Assembly (NCBI GenBank): GCA_951799425.1
Contig: OX637402.1
Location: 21,465,844 to 21,529,843 of the forward strand
Direction of reading: 5' to 3'
Length of the DNA: 64,000 nt
Source: Ilex aquifolium
Lineage: Eukaryota; Streptophyta; Magnoliopsida; Aquifoliales; Aquifoliaceae
Made by a program: the position numbers and the translations under genes. Position 1 is the stretch's first letter, and each line of letters opens with the position of its first letter. This document shows positions 49,501-63,252 of this stretch, one piece after another. The notes beneath the pieces are model-generated. The model was not told where the DNA came from. It did not search any database and worked only from the letters and a program-made list of their open reading frames with translations.

Positions 49501-52500
49501 TTCTACCATCTTTGATCAATTAATTCACTAATATTTAGAATCATAAAAAATTTATAATTACCTGAAAATTTTTAGATATATTTTAATACTATTCTGTAAT
49601 GCTTTACTGTTTTTTAGTTCATTGTGCCCTGTGCAAATGAATTTTTATGGCGTTTGGTTTAAAATTTCTAAGGTCTGGCAAGAATAGACAATGTCATGTA
49701 GGTTATCTAGGTGTCCTATAAATTAGGTGACACTCTACGTAGCAAAACTATGTAGATTAACCTTATACCAAAGTTACTATGACTAATTGTGATTTTAATT
49801 GTCATTAGGTATGAGATGTAATTTGGTTGAGGGATTTGTTATTGGGAGGGATAGTACTTCTGTGTCTCATTTGGAATTCGCGGAGAACACAAATTTTTTC
49901 CCCTCGGGTGATGAGGAGAAGTTTAAAAATATGATTTGCATAGAAGATTGTTCATAGACTTTCTTTTCTGTCTTTGCTCTTAGGGTTTCTTCCTTCTCTT
50001 TTGGTCCTATTAAAAAGGCATTGAAAAATTCATATTTGTGTGTATTGAGATTAGGAATCAGTGGCTATATTATGTAGTTGTTGGGCTTATTTGATGAATG
50101 CACAAAAATTCAATGAAGTATCTTACTTTGAAAGTTCGTATTTTTGCCAATCAGTGGACTTATGTCACCATGGAATGACTTATGATGACATATTACGATT
50201 GAACATTCATGTCATGTTTATCATATAGATTTCTTATCATATTACTTGCTATAAATTTTAAGTATCTTTCTGCACATGAAACGATTTACAACACAGAAAC
50301 AATTGCAGAATTCTATATTTGGTGCAATATCCAATTTGACATTGATTGATATTGATTATATAAAAAATTCAGGTTCTTGTGAGATGAAGTTTTTGAATTC
50401 TACTGCGAAGCTTGTAGAACCTTTGGAAAGTCGAAAGTTTGCAAGATTTTCCTTGCAGTATACAAACATACAAGGTAGGCCCGTTGGACAAGAACAATGG
50501 GAGCCCAGATTTGCGGGGCATCAGAGCCTAAAAGAAAGAGAAGAATCATTTATTGCCCATGATCAGAAAATAAATTGTGGCTTTGTGAAAGGTCCTAAAG
50601 GATCTCCAAGTACGGGATTTGACTTGGCAGAAGATGATGCTAAATACATTAGTACATGCCATATTGCTGTGATTTCTTGCATCTTTGGAAATTCTGATCG
50701 CTTGAGAACACCAATGGGAAAAACGGTATTGAACATTTTTTATTTTCGTATTTTCTTTATGTGCATTAATCTAGGAAAATAGTTGGCGTTAGGTTCTTTT
50801 TATATTGGCATGGTCTTCTCTGTTTACGTATTATATTTGTGTAGCAGTGACAAAAATGCTTATTATGAGTAATCTTGGTTATACAGGCGAAGATTGTACA
50901 TCTGTCTTTGCATCTGTTTTATTGTGGCCTATATGCATAGATTTTTTTTGACAGGAAACGATAAAGTATTATTAAATTACGTAAAAGAGTATCGTATAGT
51001 GAAGGACAAGTAGTTCTTTAAAGATACAAAGAGAGAGGAATACAAGGAGAAAACATAATGCAATGGAGTGCTTGTAAGACTCTACTATACAATGATCCTT
51101 AATTAAAAATAATGGAATCCCTTCAAAATCTTTGGACAAAGGCATCCACAAGGATGTCATAAAGAAAATCTTGTCCCAAGACCTTCCGAGGGAGCCTCTT
51201 TATCCTAAAAAATCCTTCTATTTTTTTCCAACCAAACCATCTGAAACAAGACTAATATCACGCATTTCCAAAGGATTTTGGCCTTATCACTTGACCCAAA
51301 GCCATCAAAATTCATACTCATAAACAAGTCACAACTTCTTGGAACCACCCATGGGATCTCGAAAATGCCTAAAAGATGATTCCACAACTTTGAGACAAAA
51401 GAGCAATGAAGAAATAAATGATCCATAGTCTCAAGATTCTTCTTATAAAGAATACACCATTGTGGTTGAAGAGAACGAAAAGGCCTTCGTTTTTGGATCA
51501 TCTCAATAATATTAATTTTCTTATGAGCAATCAACCATGCAAACACTTGTACCTTAAAGGTGCCTTACTCTTCCAAATTAAAGGTTTTTTTTTTTGGGTA
51601 AATTTCTTCCAAACTCAAGTTGAGGGGTAAAAGAATGGAAGAGTTGGTTTATCAGTCAAGGATTCAAAAAAAGAATTACAAGAAAACTCATCCAAAGAAG
51701 AAATGGTCCAAATTTTTTTGTCCAAAGAAGAATGCCCCAAAACAATGTTATTAAGAATATCCAAAAGTGCGGACAACTCATCCACTTCCCTGTTGTTCAA
51801 ATTTCTAAAGAAATTGAAGTTTCAACTAATTGAGGGGGAAAACGAGGAAACCATACTAGCAATAGATACATTATGAGATCTAGATAAAAGGTATACGTGA
51901 TGATCAATGATCAAAATTTTGTTTCGGTGCATAGTTTCAATAGTTTGGAAATGGAAACGTTTTTGAAACATTTCGGAAACAAGATGGAAACAAAGAAAAA
52001 ATTTAAAAATTTATTTCCGAAATATTGGTCGAAACAACTGAAATACACTGAAACACCTCGAAACATAGGAATTTTGATATTTAATCAATGAATCGTTTCG
52101 GTTTCCATGAAAACAAAAACGTTTCGGACGTTTCGAGAGTTTTGAAACGAAATTTAATTCCATGGCCTCGGCTTGAATGGATAACAAGATCCTTATCTGA
52201 TTTTAAAGGAAGATGTCTTAGGATTGGCTCATGTCAAGGTGGTATGCAGTGCAATCCTTGACCAGGGCTTGTTTTTCACTCGTGATTCTTTTCTCATAAT
52301 CAAGACGCAATCCTACTGCCAAAATGGGGGAAAATCCTGAGTGCATGGAAAATTTATGGAGGTGTGCCAGCGTCTCTAAAGGCAGATAAATAAAGAAGAA
52401 AGATAGAAGACACCTTAGACAATACCATATAATTGGTTTGTTCAGAGTATTGATCTTTTCACCAACAAAGTGTACTTTTCAGTAAACACTTGAGGCTAAG

Positions 52501-55500
52501 TATTGGAAGCTCTGTACACTTAAAGGATCCCCTTCCACTAACTCTAGAATAATATTGCCAAATGAAAACCCAGGTCAAACTGTAGTTGGAGAATGACCAA
52601 ACTGACTCATATCACCAACGTCATAGGCAATGTCATGTAGTGTAACAGTGGGATAGACCAGACTGCCAATAAGAGTACGTTATAACTTACAAATTAAAAT
52701 CAACAAAAGCAATGTCATTAGTAGAACTATAATGCACTTAAGCTCGAGAAGAGTCTAAACAATTTTTTTTGTCTGGTAAAGTTATAGCACTTGGGAGACG
52801 AAGTCACTTCAATGTCCAAAAAATATCGAAGGGATCAAGATCCTTCATAGTTGTTGTAACTTAGACTTGAAGATTGAAATATCCTTATAGTTGTTCCCAG
52901 TAACTAATAACGGTATGGACAAGTTATAGAAGCAGAACATTTGACGAACAAGTGAATGAAGAAAAAGAGCGGAATTATAATCAATAGGATGGGTTGAAAC
53001 AGGATCGGGTCAGTTCAGATCGGGTTGAGTATAACCCAATCGACAAAGATTCTTCGCCACAAAGTTTCTGGTTCAACCACCTGTAGCCCTAACCTGGACA
53101 AAGTGGAACATTGCAGCTTCAACTCCTACTGCAATACCACCAGGATGGTGATCATCTTCTTAAAACAACTTTGATTCTATGGTAATCAAACCTCCAGGCC
53201 AAGTCTTTTCCTTTCTTGAGTAAGTTGAGCAGAGCAAGAACAAAGTGACGATGGCGAGAGTGATGTTCTCACAGTATTGGGTGACTGCTACAACTAGAAC
53301 GATGAAGCAACCAAGACAACAATGAGGGATTTAGAAAAAATGGCAACGATTATGATGAATAGGTGGCAGGGAAGTTTGAAGCAACAATGGATTGAACTGT
53401 ATATGGTGGGTAGCAACAGAATTGGAAGGCTACAAAGAACATGTTGGACTTTAACAAAGGCAGCAAGGCATGATGAAAAGAAGCAGCAACTATGGATGAA
53501 ATTGAAAATCTAGATCACGCTCTACAAAGAAGAGAAGGCATGAGAAGAGGAAGAGAGAAAAGAAATCTGATAACTGCTCTCTGGTATTTTATGATATGAA
53601 AAATAGGTACAACGTACAAGACGTATACATGTAAAATGCTACAACAAAAAAGATTGGACTACTGGTAATGAAACAAACCAAAATAATAAAACCAATCTTA
53701 ACAAAATTTCTGTAGGTCATGCTTCCCAATATCTCTACAGATCCTGCTTCCGGATTTCTCCTATCTACCTTACTTCCCTTCCACTTAGCTTGACAGAACA
53801 GCTGAGTCTACAGTTTCATGTCTGTCTGCAGTCAAAGTAATTGGTTGACCATCTTCTTTGCCTCTTTGAACATAGAGCATTAGTTGTTGAGGAAGTTGCA
53901 TAACTGCTGTAAATAATAGTCTTCAATCCTGTTGTCCACTCAAAACCTTCACGGAAAAGCTCTTGAGAGCCATACAGGCCCTGTCAAAGGATCTAAGAGA
54001 GAAAAATCCCATTTTTAGCCCACCCAATTGACTCTTCATCATATTGTCTAATGCAAACCTCATTTAGAAAGTTAAGAAAAGTATCAAACAACAGCAGTTC
54101 TAGTCTGAAGAAATGCTAGTTCAGTTGTTTTCAAACTTCTAAGGGATGCTGAATGATCTTATTAACTGTATAAACCAACTCCAGCTCTAATTTGTGACGG
54201 CCTGCCAAATCCTGGACTCTGCACTTAGTCCTTCTTATGTATGGTTATACTAGCCTCATTGTTCACCATTATCATGGATAAGCCTAGAAAGCATCCTGGA
54301 GAGGGGTACCGCTGCATGAGTATCATGCTGTATCGTAATTATATGCTCACTGCCTACTTTAACACTGACATACTTGGACAAGTATTTCTAAGTCCTACCC
54401 ATTTGAAATGATTTTCTATTGCCCCACTCTGTGAGGAGTTCTTGTTTCCTCTACAAATCGCTCTCTCTTCTTTATATGACCTTTACCTCTGCTATTTTAA
54501 AAGTGGACAACCTGCAGAGTTCAGATGTTTTGAACTTTATAACTCTTAATTAAGTGCTTAAAACATGAAAACTGTTTATACTTATTGAGTCATTTCAAAA
54601 ACCAAAATTCAATACTATTCCGATATAAATTTCACCTAAGAAGGTTTCATGCCAAGTTGGAAGAGTCTGACTTTTACTGCATGTTAAATACGTATAGCAC
54701 AAACTTTAATTTGGTCAAAATGTTTCGTTTGAATATCTTGTTCTAAATTTGCATCCCTATTACGTGTGTTAATTTTTTTGTTGCATAAAACAGCACCTTT
54801 AGACTTGTACCGCTCCCAATAATTGTATCACTTTGAGGGCTTCCAAGTGATTATATCCTATTGAGTGCTAGACATGGGAGTTTATTCATTATTGTATTTT
54901 GTATTGTGTACGAGTCTTGGGCTACAGCCCATTGAAATACTGTACAGAACCCAACCACAATTTTTAGAGTGTTAACAGTCATTTTGTTTCCTATCAAAAA
55001 AAAGTGCGAAACATTCAATTTATTCATTATTTTACCTTAAGAAAGTTTATTCATTATAATATTTTTTTGTGTGTGCTAGTCTTTGGCTCAAGCCTGCTAA
55101 AAATGTGGCAGATCCCAAATACTAACTACAATTTTTTGAGGTGTGAAATTTGATAGGAAATAAGAAATAAATGAGGAAATGGCTAGTAGAATGAGAGATC
55201 ACTGAGAAAAAGTCCCATCCCTCCACAAAAAAAAAAAAAAAAAAAAAGGGCCAAAACAACACTCAAAAGGCATACTGAAAAACCTACCACACTTTGAAGA
55301 AATACAAGCTTCCTATATAGAGGGCACTCAATAAAAGTCTTCAAGGGGCATAATCTTAATCTCTTCAGCAGCTCTTGACTTGGTTCAATAAATTAAAGGA
55401 GAAGCTATTGGAGTCCAAATTAAGTAAGTCGAGAACATTGTAAAAGCCATGCCTGTAGGCATTGAGGCTCCAATCTGTCAAATGGGGTAACTAGATAAAT

Positions 55501-56883
55501 TTCGCTCAACAAAGCACAGGGTAAGAGTGGGGAAATCAAGATAGACTTATGGTAAGAGTCACTCAAAATAGAACTTGAATGTACTTTCTGAATCTGACAA
55601 GTGCACGTAAGAACACCTAAAAAATTACTAAGTGAATCGTTGTCACTGGCTTTGAATTCCTTTTTTCTCCCCAATCTATTTGCTCCAAGGATTGTATACT
55701 TCCTACTTGCATATTATGCGCTGATGCTTTAACCCTAACGTGTCATTAGCAATTGGAATTGGATGGGTTTCTGTTCTGCATGTTGAATCTTATCCAACAA
55801 ATACAGTTTTGGATGACTTCCGTTATATTTTATACCATATTGGAATTTGCATTCTATTGAGCGTAATCTCTTACAAACAACCTCCCCATCTGTCTTTTCT
55901 CTTCCCAATTTTTATGCAAGTTGACGAACAGATGTATATTTGTTAATTGTTACATCACTGGAGTTTAATTTCCGACATGGATGGTGTCTTTTTACTTGGA
56001 GATGAAAGTTATCCCAGGTAAGAATCCACCGACTTGAACAATATGCTTGCAATTTGTCTAAGATGCCCCAAAGTGTTCGAATGAAGTTTGTACCTAAGCT
56101 TGCTTCAATTATGATATAATGTTCATTAAATCTTGTCTAATATATAGAGTCAGTTTGAGTTCAAAGAGAAACAAAATCTTTAACTATCCTTCTTTCCTAT
56201 CTTCCTGCCTTGTATAATTGAATTTGGCCCCTGTGATTGCTTTTTTTTTCCCAATGAGGTTCCCTTGCTGTCTGCAGAATCTCGAGGATAAATTCCTCGT
56301 CTATCCCTTTGTGTGCAAAAGCCTCGATCCTAGGTACTCCTACTTCGACTGCTCATAATTGTTACGACATCACTCGGCCCCTCGTTTCAATTGTCCATTG
56401 AGTACTACATACATTACCTCAATACAATTGAACTATTGATGCACACTATACGAGGCTTCCTTCTACCTGATCTCAATTTTAGCATCTGAGATACTTGGCC
56501 AACTTTTCATTACATTGCATTGGCTTTCTGCTGCACTTCTTGTGATATGTTGGTGTCACAATACATAATATTAACGTAATATGCTTGGCCAAGTTTTATT
56601 GTTGGTTGTCTTGATCGATATTCAAACTGATAGTTTCTGGTGAGTTATTTTTCAGTTATTTCTCAATTCAGGTCTCTCGTTCATCGAGGAAAAACGTCTG
56701 CTTTGTTATGTTTGTGGATGAAGCTACTTTGCAAACACTCTCTGCCGAAGGCCAGATGCCAGATAGGATGGGTTTTGTTGGTTTATGGAAGATTGTAACA
56801 GTGAAGAATCTGCCTCATACTGATATGCGGAGAGTGGGAAAGATACCGAAATTTTTGCCTCACCGGCTTTTTCCTGCGGCAAG
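46463..56883 (+). CDS. DUF616 (TOD1/MUCI70-type) Golgi membrane protein, 3' end beyond window
   Basis: Exons are 46463-46700, 47679-48467, 50373-50725 and 56672-56883, all GT-AG and in phase, giving 530 residues so far. The N-terminus is basic, with a single membrane anchor at about residues 52-74 (IGALILILSLAFVVSVSAFF), a type II topology. Residues 80-340 form a low-complexity acidic stalk (DDEYDDGIYLHD). The conserved DUF616 domain starts in exon 3: GRPVGQEQWEPRFAGHQSL, STCHIAVISCIFGNSDRLRT. It continues in exon 4: NVCFVMFVDEATLQTL, MGFVGLWKIVTVKNLPHTDM and KIPKFLPHRLFPAAR. The family includes Arabidopsis TOD1 and MUCI70, linked to turgor/ceramide metabolism and pectin/mucilage synthesis; the clade with a long acidic stalk is less studied. 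The last intron holds a copia element. The C-terminal domain half is not in the window. Confidence 0.92.
50943..51830 (-). mobile_element. LINE fragment in DUF616 intron 3
   Basis: The segment 51205-51546 encodes a plant LINE zf-RVT region (CILYKKNLETMDHLFLHCSF, VSKLWNHLLGIFE). A further minus-strand ORF at 51615-51800 may be more of it. A T-run at 50943-50950 could be the A-tail. No clean target-site duplication was found and the boundaries are approximate. Confidence 0.65.
51831..56671. other. Remainder of DUF616 intron 3
   Basis: No exon supported. It includes a stretch rich in GAAACG/CGTTTC words (51930-52160), a possible LTR piece near 53560-53800, a tandem duplication (54880-55140) and an A-run near 55225. 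ORFs at 53322-53513 and 55740-55946 match no family I know. Confidence 0.4.
54880..55140 (+). repeat. Diverged tandem duplication, ~150-bp period
   Basis: GTTTATTCATTAT..., then GTCTTGGGCTACAGCCC, CAGAACCC and ACAATTTTTAGAG recur as GTTTATTCATTAT, GTCTTTGGCTCAAGCC, CAGATCCC and ACAATTTTTTGAG about 150 bases later. Confidence 0.7.
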
Positions 56884-58100
56884 GTAAGAGACAAATTAGT
56901 TGAATTATGGAAATGGGTTTTGTTGCTCCAACTTTTTTCCAACGATAATAACAAATAATCTTCTGGAGTTCATTTAACTTTTAGAGGGTGGATATGTATA
57001 TACTAGCAGTAACCCTGTGCTTGAAGATACTCTGTAATACAAAATATCGAGCATTGCTCGTCCAACATTTATATTTTAAATAGTAATTTATTTTTTTATA
57101 ATTATGCAATTTAAAATTAAAGTGGACAGAGAAAAAATAAGAGGTAGGGGAAATAGAAGAGAAGTAATTGTGGACTAGTGGGGTTGTTTGATATTGGGGA
57201 GCATGTTGGTTGAGTAGAGGCCGTACCGGAGAAAAAATGATGTTTTTGAGTGGGAAAAATTTTTTTGGAATGAATTTTATGACAGATGAAATTGCATTAA
57301 TTTTAACCATTGTTATTCTTTTATAAGTGTGCACTTTAAATTGGTAGTTGTAATATTATATATATATAGACGAGTTGGTCAGTCCCATTAGCAAATGCTT
57401 TCTCTTAATCATTATGGCCTCTTTCATCTACTTCTTTTGTCTGTGCATTCTATTTTCAATGAACTTTGAAGTTTCAAGTTTCCATAGATGAGTCAAGTGA
57501 TCTAAAGCTTGAATAATATATCTTTATTCTCATTGTATATTCTATATAAATCTTGCTAGATGAGTTGGTCAGTTGTTCTATTTAACAAATGCTTTCTCTT
57601 GTGATTATGGTCTCTCTCATCTAGTTCTTTTGAGTTTTAAGAGGTCTGTGCATTCTGTTCTCAAAGAACTTCGATGTTTCTAGTTTCCATTGATGAGTTA
57701 GGTGATCTAAAGCTTGAATAATGATCTTTATTCTCATCTATAGCGCTATTTGCTAAGTTATTTCTTACAATGGTTTCCAAAATCTAAAAAAACCTAGGCA
57801 AGAGGCAAAGTCATGATTGATGAGTCACTGCATGAAGAGCTGCATTTAACATTTTCCATTATTGAGATTATTATTCACAATTAGTATATGTAACATTGAA
57901 GTTTGAAGAATTCCTGCAATAAGTGCTGATTTTAAAGGAGTCGTCTTAATGACCAGTTACTCCACTATGTGGAGAACTCCTCCACAAGTAGATGATGTAG
58001 GATAGCTTAGGATTTTGGGAGTTAATTGCTTACGTTTAATTTGTGGTGGGTTTTGGTTATGGTAGCTTCTGAGCCATGATTCTACAAGAAAAGGGGAAAA
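56884..58100. other. DUF616 intron 4, part before the copia element
   Basis: AT-rich. The stretch 57365-57740 is a tandem duplication (separate entry). No exon of the missing DUF616 C-terminus was seen. Confidence 0.5.
57365..57740 (+). repeat. Tandem duplication, ~190-bp units
   Basis: The two units share, in order, GAGTTGGTCAGT, AAATGCTTTCTCTT, GTCTGTGCATTCT, TTTCCATNGATGAGT and GATCTAAAGCTTGAATAAT. Unit 1 starts near 57369 and unit 2 near 57559. Confidence 0.85.
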
Positions 58101-58349
58101 TGTAGGGTTCGTGGGTGTTTGAAGGTTGAAATAGGCTTGGTTTCAGTTGAAACATTAAAAGTGATACTAGGGTTAGGTTTAGGAGAGAACGAGAAGAAAA
58201 ATAAAGAGAGGTAGAGAGGGAATAAACTGATGTGTAGGTTAGGTTACCCTACACTTTCTTATTTATATCTAAGTAATATTATAGAGTAATTATAATATTA
58301 TCCTCCGCAAATTAATTTATGTCTACCATAAAAAATAAGAATTCTAACA
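58101..58349 (-). repeat. Copia 3' LTR candidate, 249 bp
   Basis: It starts TGTTAGAATTC right after the polypurine tract and ends ...CCCTACA in a TG...CA pattern. The inner edge is firm and the outer edge is inferred from the CA end. Confidence 0.65.
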
Positions 58350-61300
58350 CTCCCCCACAAGCGGGAGCATAAAATTAAAAAATCTCAGCATGGAACATAA
58401 ATTATTGAAAGTAGACCGAGTCAAAGGATTGGTAAGAATGTCACCTAGCTGATCACCAGACATGATAGATGGAGTGATGGTCTCCTTTCGCATCAAAAGA
58501 TCTCGAATGAAATGACAGTTCAACTCAATGTATTTGGTAGGTTTATGAAATACCGGATTGCTTGCGATGAACATAACTGCTTGATTGTAAAAATGTATCT
58601 TCATAGGGGAAGATACATAAAAATATCATGAAGTAAAGAACGGACCTATAACATCTCACATGTAGTATATGCTATAGCACGATACTCAGCCTCTGCACTA
58701 AATCGTGCAATTACATTCTGTTTCTTACTGCGCCAAGTAACAAGATTACCACTAACAAATGTGCAATAGCCAGAATCAGATCGTTTATCATCATGACTAC
58801 CTGTCCAATTAGCGTTAGAAAAATTAACAGTTATGGATGATGATAAGATGATATAATAATCACTTCTTTGGAGCCCCTTTTAAATGCTGAAGTATACTAC
58901 AGACAACCTCCCAATGAGGCTTACGAGGGGCATGCATGAATTGACTAACCACACCAACAATATATGTAATATCAGGGCGTGTTACTGTAAGATAAATCAA
59001 TTTATCAACTGATCGTCGATAATGTCCTATTTCATTAGAAATTTCGTTACTTTCAGAATCTAGCTTAATCATAGAGTTCATAGGCATATCAATCGGACGT
59101 GCACCAAGAATACCAGTTTCAGATAGGAAGTCTAATACATACTTTCGTTGGCATAAACTGATACCTTCCTTTGATCGGATAACCTCAATCCCTAAGAAGT
59201 ACCAAAGAAGACCTAAATCTTTGGTATGAAATTGCTTCTCTAAATAGGTCTTGAAGTGAGCAGTACCATCTGAGTCATTCCCATCGATAATGATGTCATC
59301 GACATACACAATAACAATAACAATGCCTGCACAAGACTGACGAGTGAAAACTGAATGATACGAGTTAGAACGTTGAAAACCAAACTGAAGTACCACAGTA
59401 CTGAATTATAAAACCAAGCACATGTTGATTGTTTCAAGCCATACAATGCCTTTTTCAAATGACACACTAATTGTTCCTGGCTTGAAACAGCATAACCTGG
59501 AGGTTGAACCATATATACCTCATCTTGTAGATCTTCGTGTAAGAATGCACTCTTTATGTTCAATTGATATAAGGGCCGGTTAGAACTGAATGCAACAGAA
59601 ATAAGAATTGTACTAGAATTAAGACGAGCAACTGGAGAGAAAGGCTCACAGTAATCCATAACATGTGTTTGGGTGTAACCTTTAGCAACTAACCGTGCTT
59701 TCAACCACTCAACAGTGCTATTAGGATGATATTTTATAGTGTACACCCAAGGACAACCAACAGACTGCTTACCAGATGAAAGAAAAATGATGTCCAAAGT
59801 ATGATTGTCACGAGGTGTCTTAATTTCCTCATCCATAGCCAGTTTCAATCCAAGAGATGTTAAGACCTGTTTCAAAGAGTTAGGAACAAAGAGAGAGGAC
59901 AAGGAAATGAAGAGGAAAGTTGATGCAAAGAGACAAAATTAGAAATGGGATGCTGTGTATAAGTACGAGTACCTTTCTGCAATGTAATATGCAAATCAGA
60001 CGACTCAGAGGGAAGGACTTCAGTAGAATCAAGTTTTGGCTGGGGAGCTGGAGTATATGAAACAATCTCTCTATTCATGGAACCAGAATAAACCTGCAAT
60101 GGAGAGTTAAAAGTCGAAGGGAAAGAAGATACACCATCCGGTACAAGAGGTAATATCAGTTCCCCTTGTCTAATAGAGATCAAATCTTGGCAAAGTGTTG
60201 TTCCTGGATTAGAAAAAAAGAAGACGACTCAAAAAAGGTGATATCAGCACTGACCTAATTATCGGCGTGAGACAGTCATAAAAATGATAACCTTTCTGAG
60301 TACAAGAATAACCCAGAAAAACACATTTAGCTAAAAGAGGTGAAAGTTTATTCCGACTTGGACAAAGCGGGTGAATAAATTCAACACAACCAAATATACG
60401 AGGAGTTATACCATAGAGCGATATACTAGGATAGATCCAAGAGAACGGAGATTTGTTACTTAAGAGGGGGAAATACATCTTATTAATAAGATAGATTGCA
60501 GTAAGAACAAAATCTGCTCAATAAGATTTGAGAACATGCATCTTAAACATGAGGAACCTACGAACAATAATTAATAAATGACGATATTTGCGTTGTGCAA
60601 TACCAGTTTGCTGAGAGGTATGTGGACCAATAGTTTGATGAATGGTACTATGATCATCACAAAATGTATGCATAAATGATTGTACATACTCAATGGCATT
60701 ATTAGCATGAAATATTTTAATTCATTTATCAAACTGCACAAGGATTTTATTATAGAAGGTAAGAAAATTTTTAGGCAATTTAGAACGATCTGTCCTAAGA
60801 AACAACCAAGTCATACAAAAATAATAATCAACAAAGATCGCAAAATAATAAAATCCAGAAATACGTTTTATTTTTGAAGGACCCCAAATATCAGAATGAA
60901 CATTAACAAAAGGACTAGACCGACGACTCGTACTACTAGCCGGAAAAGAACTACAATGATGTTTGCCAATAAGGCAAGCCTTACATTCTAACATAATAGA
61001 AAGACTCAAATTAGGAATAATTTGACGAAACTTTTATAGTGAAGGATGACCCAATCTAAAATGCCACTAGAAGGGAGACACAGTAGCACTCAAGGCAGGA
61101 GCTGCAGCGTTGGAATCCAAATAGTAAAGTCCATTCTTCTCATGCTCTAAACCAATCACCTTTTTCGTTTGGAGGTCCTAAAAAATACAAGAAGATGGAG
61201 AAAAAGTTACTAAGCACTGTAAGTACTTGGTTAACTGACTCTCAGATACTAGATTAAAGGAAAAATGAGGAACAAATAAACCAGATGTTGATGACATGGA

Positions 61301-61440
61301 TTCGGTAGGATGGAGATCACCAGTCCCACGTATTGGTCTAAAGGAACTATCAGCTAAACAATACAAGAGCTAGAAGAACGAAAGTTAGAAAACAACGAGG
61401 AAATACCAGACATGTGGGTATTAGCTCCAGAATCAATACC
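58344..61440 (-). pseudogene. Copia pol polyprotein remnant
   Basis: Protease DSGA motif; integrase with CKACLIGKHHCSSFP and the first catalytic aspartate in FVNVHSDIWGPSK; reverse transcriptase with GCPWVYTIKYHPNSTVEWLK, LNIKSAFLHEDLQDEVYM, ALYGLKQS and the catalytic YVDDI (near 59300); RNase H end with HFIRDLLMRKE and QLGDILTNPL. Several frameshifts and stops (for example the frame change near 59400, and breaks between 60209 and 59902 and at 60722) show it is inactive. Confidence 0.9.
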
Positions 61441-61480
61441 CTGTAGCATCCTTCAAAGAAAGAGAGCCTTCTCTAAGAGC

Positions 61481-63252
61481 CAATAAAACAGACGTCCCTA
61501 GAAGCTTGTCTTCAAATCTTAAACGATGCCTCCATCTTGTTAAAGTGACTGTGATTTTTGACTAACTAGACGCACCACCAAAAACAAAGAGGGGCTACCA
61601 CCCAAGCGACCATGCCATGCATCTTGTCACAACCCCTCCATCAATGCAACAAGTCCAAAGCGGATTTGAGCATCAACCAATACATACAAACATGAAGAAA
61701 TTAACGTCCATAACTTAGGAGGGTGGGGGTTCAAGGGAACTTCACACATCTAATTGCTCTTGCTATGAAAGGAAGAAGGAGAACGATATCTACCCAGTGA
61801 CCTATGGAATGATCTAACGTCAAACTTACCATTACCAAGGGCACCCATCTTCGAGAATCCTTTGCCCTGGCCAAAATAAAGCATGATAGAGTGTATCCAC
61901 CAAAGCATCCCCATTCTTCAACTCCCAATCAAAGAAGTTGCTCAAGAAAAGGGTTCCCATGCATTTCACCTACCTCACTTTGACATATTTGTATGGAAAT
62001 CTACCACACCCTATGACATGCTCCTGCCGCAAATCCCATGTGTATGGAGAACTCCCACCATTTTGTTTTTCTCATCTATCCTACTAACTTATTTCTAATT
62101 GTTCTTCTTTATAACCGATGGCTCTCCATCCGAACTCTACAACTAAGAGGGCTTCAATGAAGGACCACAAACCCCTTATCCCTACACTTTTATTAAAAAG
62201 GAAGTGCATGCCACCCTCCAAACAACAAGATGATACTTAGACTCATCCCAGATACCACCCCACAAGAAATTTATGAGGAACTTATCCTATGTTTTCCCAT
62301 GATGCCAACGTAGGAGAAAGAATCATGAAGTATGTTAGCTACTGAAAATGAAACTTATAATGAGAATATTCCCTTTTTCACTTTTGAGTGTAATTAGTTT
62401 TATGTTGGCTACTGACAATGAAACTTATAATAAGAGTATTTCTTTTTTTTTTTAGTGCTATTAGTTTTAGAGTTCCTGAAGAGGATCAGAACTTTGTTGA
62501 TTTGTAGATCTCCCTTGAGCATTGTGGTGTGGTAACATCAGCTCCATTGTAGCTGTCAAAATTATTCAGTCCTATAATAACTTCTTTTGTGTTGTCTGTC
62601 TACTTCATCACCTAGATTTGCAGGGTGACCTTAATTTGACAATTGTTGATCTCTTACCTTTAACTGCACAGTCCAAGGCACAAGTGCAATTAGATAGTAA
62701 AAGTTGCTATCTACAACGTATATAATTTTTGATTCTTTTAATTGTAAAGCTCTATATTCTTTTCTACATAAACACCCCTAAGTTGAAAGATAAAAAAAAT
62801 GAATTTTATTGAATAATTGTGAAAAGTTCCAACTTGTTAAAAACAAGTGCCTATTTTCACATTTGAGACATGGGTTGGGGAGCAAATTTGTTTTATAAGT
62901 GCTTTTGATAATCTCGGTCTACTTTTTTGTTTTTTCTAATTATTATTGGATCAGGTTAAATGTTGACTCTCTGAATTTTGAATCTCTCATGTATCCCTTC
63001 AATAGTTGATCAATATTTAGATTGTTGACTATATCACATCCTTGTGTTGTATAAGTCAATGGAATTTTGGTTTCGTAGTTTGTTTGGTCAAAGGGAAAAA
63101 TTGGAAAGGGTAGGAGAAAAGGTTGTTGAAGATAAGACAGAGGATTTTTACATTCTCCCTTCACTATTATGAAAAAGAAGAGAAAACGTTTTGGGGAGTG
63201 ATATGGGGAAGCATGAAGATGAAATCCGTGTCATACGCTATAATACTATATC
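61481..63252. other. Intron 4 continuation, no gene seen
   Basis: There is no recognisable exon or transposon domain. The ORF at 62522-62725 has no family resemblance and does not resemble the missing DUF616 C-terminus. Confidence 0.4.

Larger units (their letters stand above)
58101..61480 (-). mobile_element. Ty1/copia element, 5'-truncated, in DUF616 intron 4
   Basis: On the minus strand the order is protease (GIDSGANTHMSGISS, 61380-61440), integrase (60209-61009), reverse transcriptase (58860-59902), RNase H end (58344-58604), a polypurine tract GTGGGGGAG (58350-58358) and the 3' LTR. Gag, primer-binding site and 5' LTR are missing. It is opposite in direction to the host gene. Confidence 0.88.

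Noticed and set aside
51930-52160. Cluster of GAAAC/GTTTC words resembling an inverted repeat
   Set aside because: The words are short and common in plants; I could not define ends.
62522-62725. 67-codon ORF considered as the next DUF616 exon
   Set aside because: Its sequence does not resemble the conserved part expected after FPAAR and it has no acceptor in the right phase.
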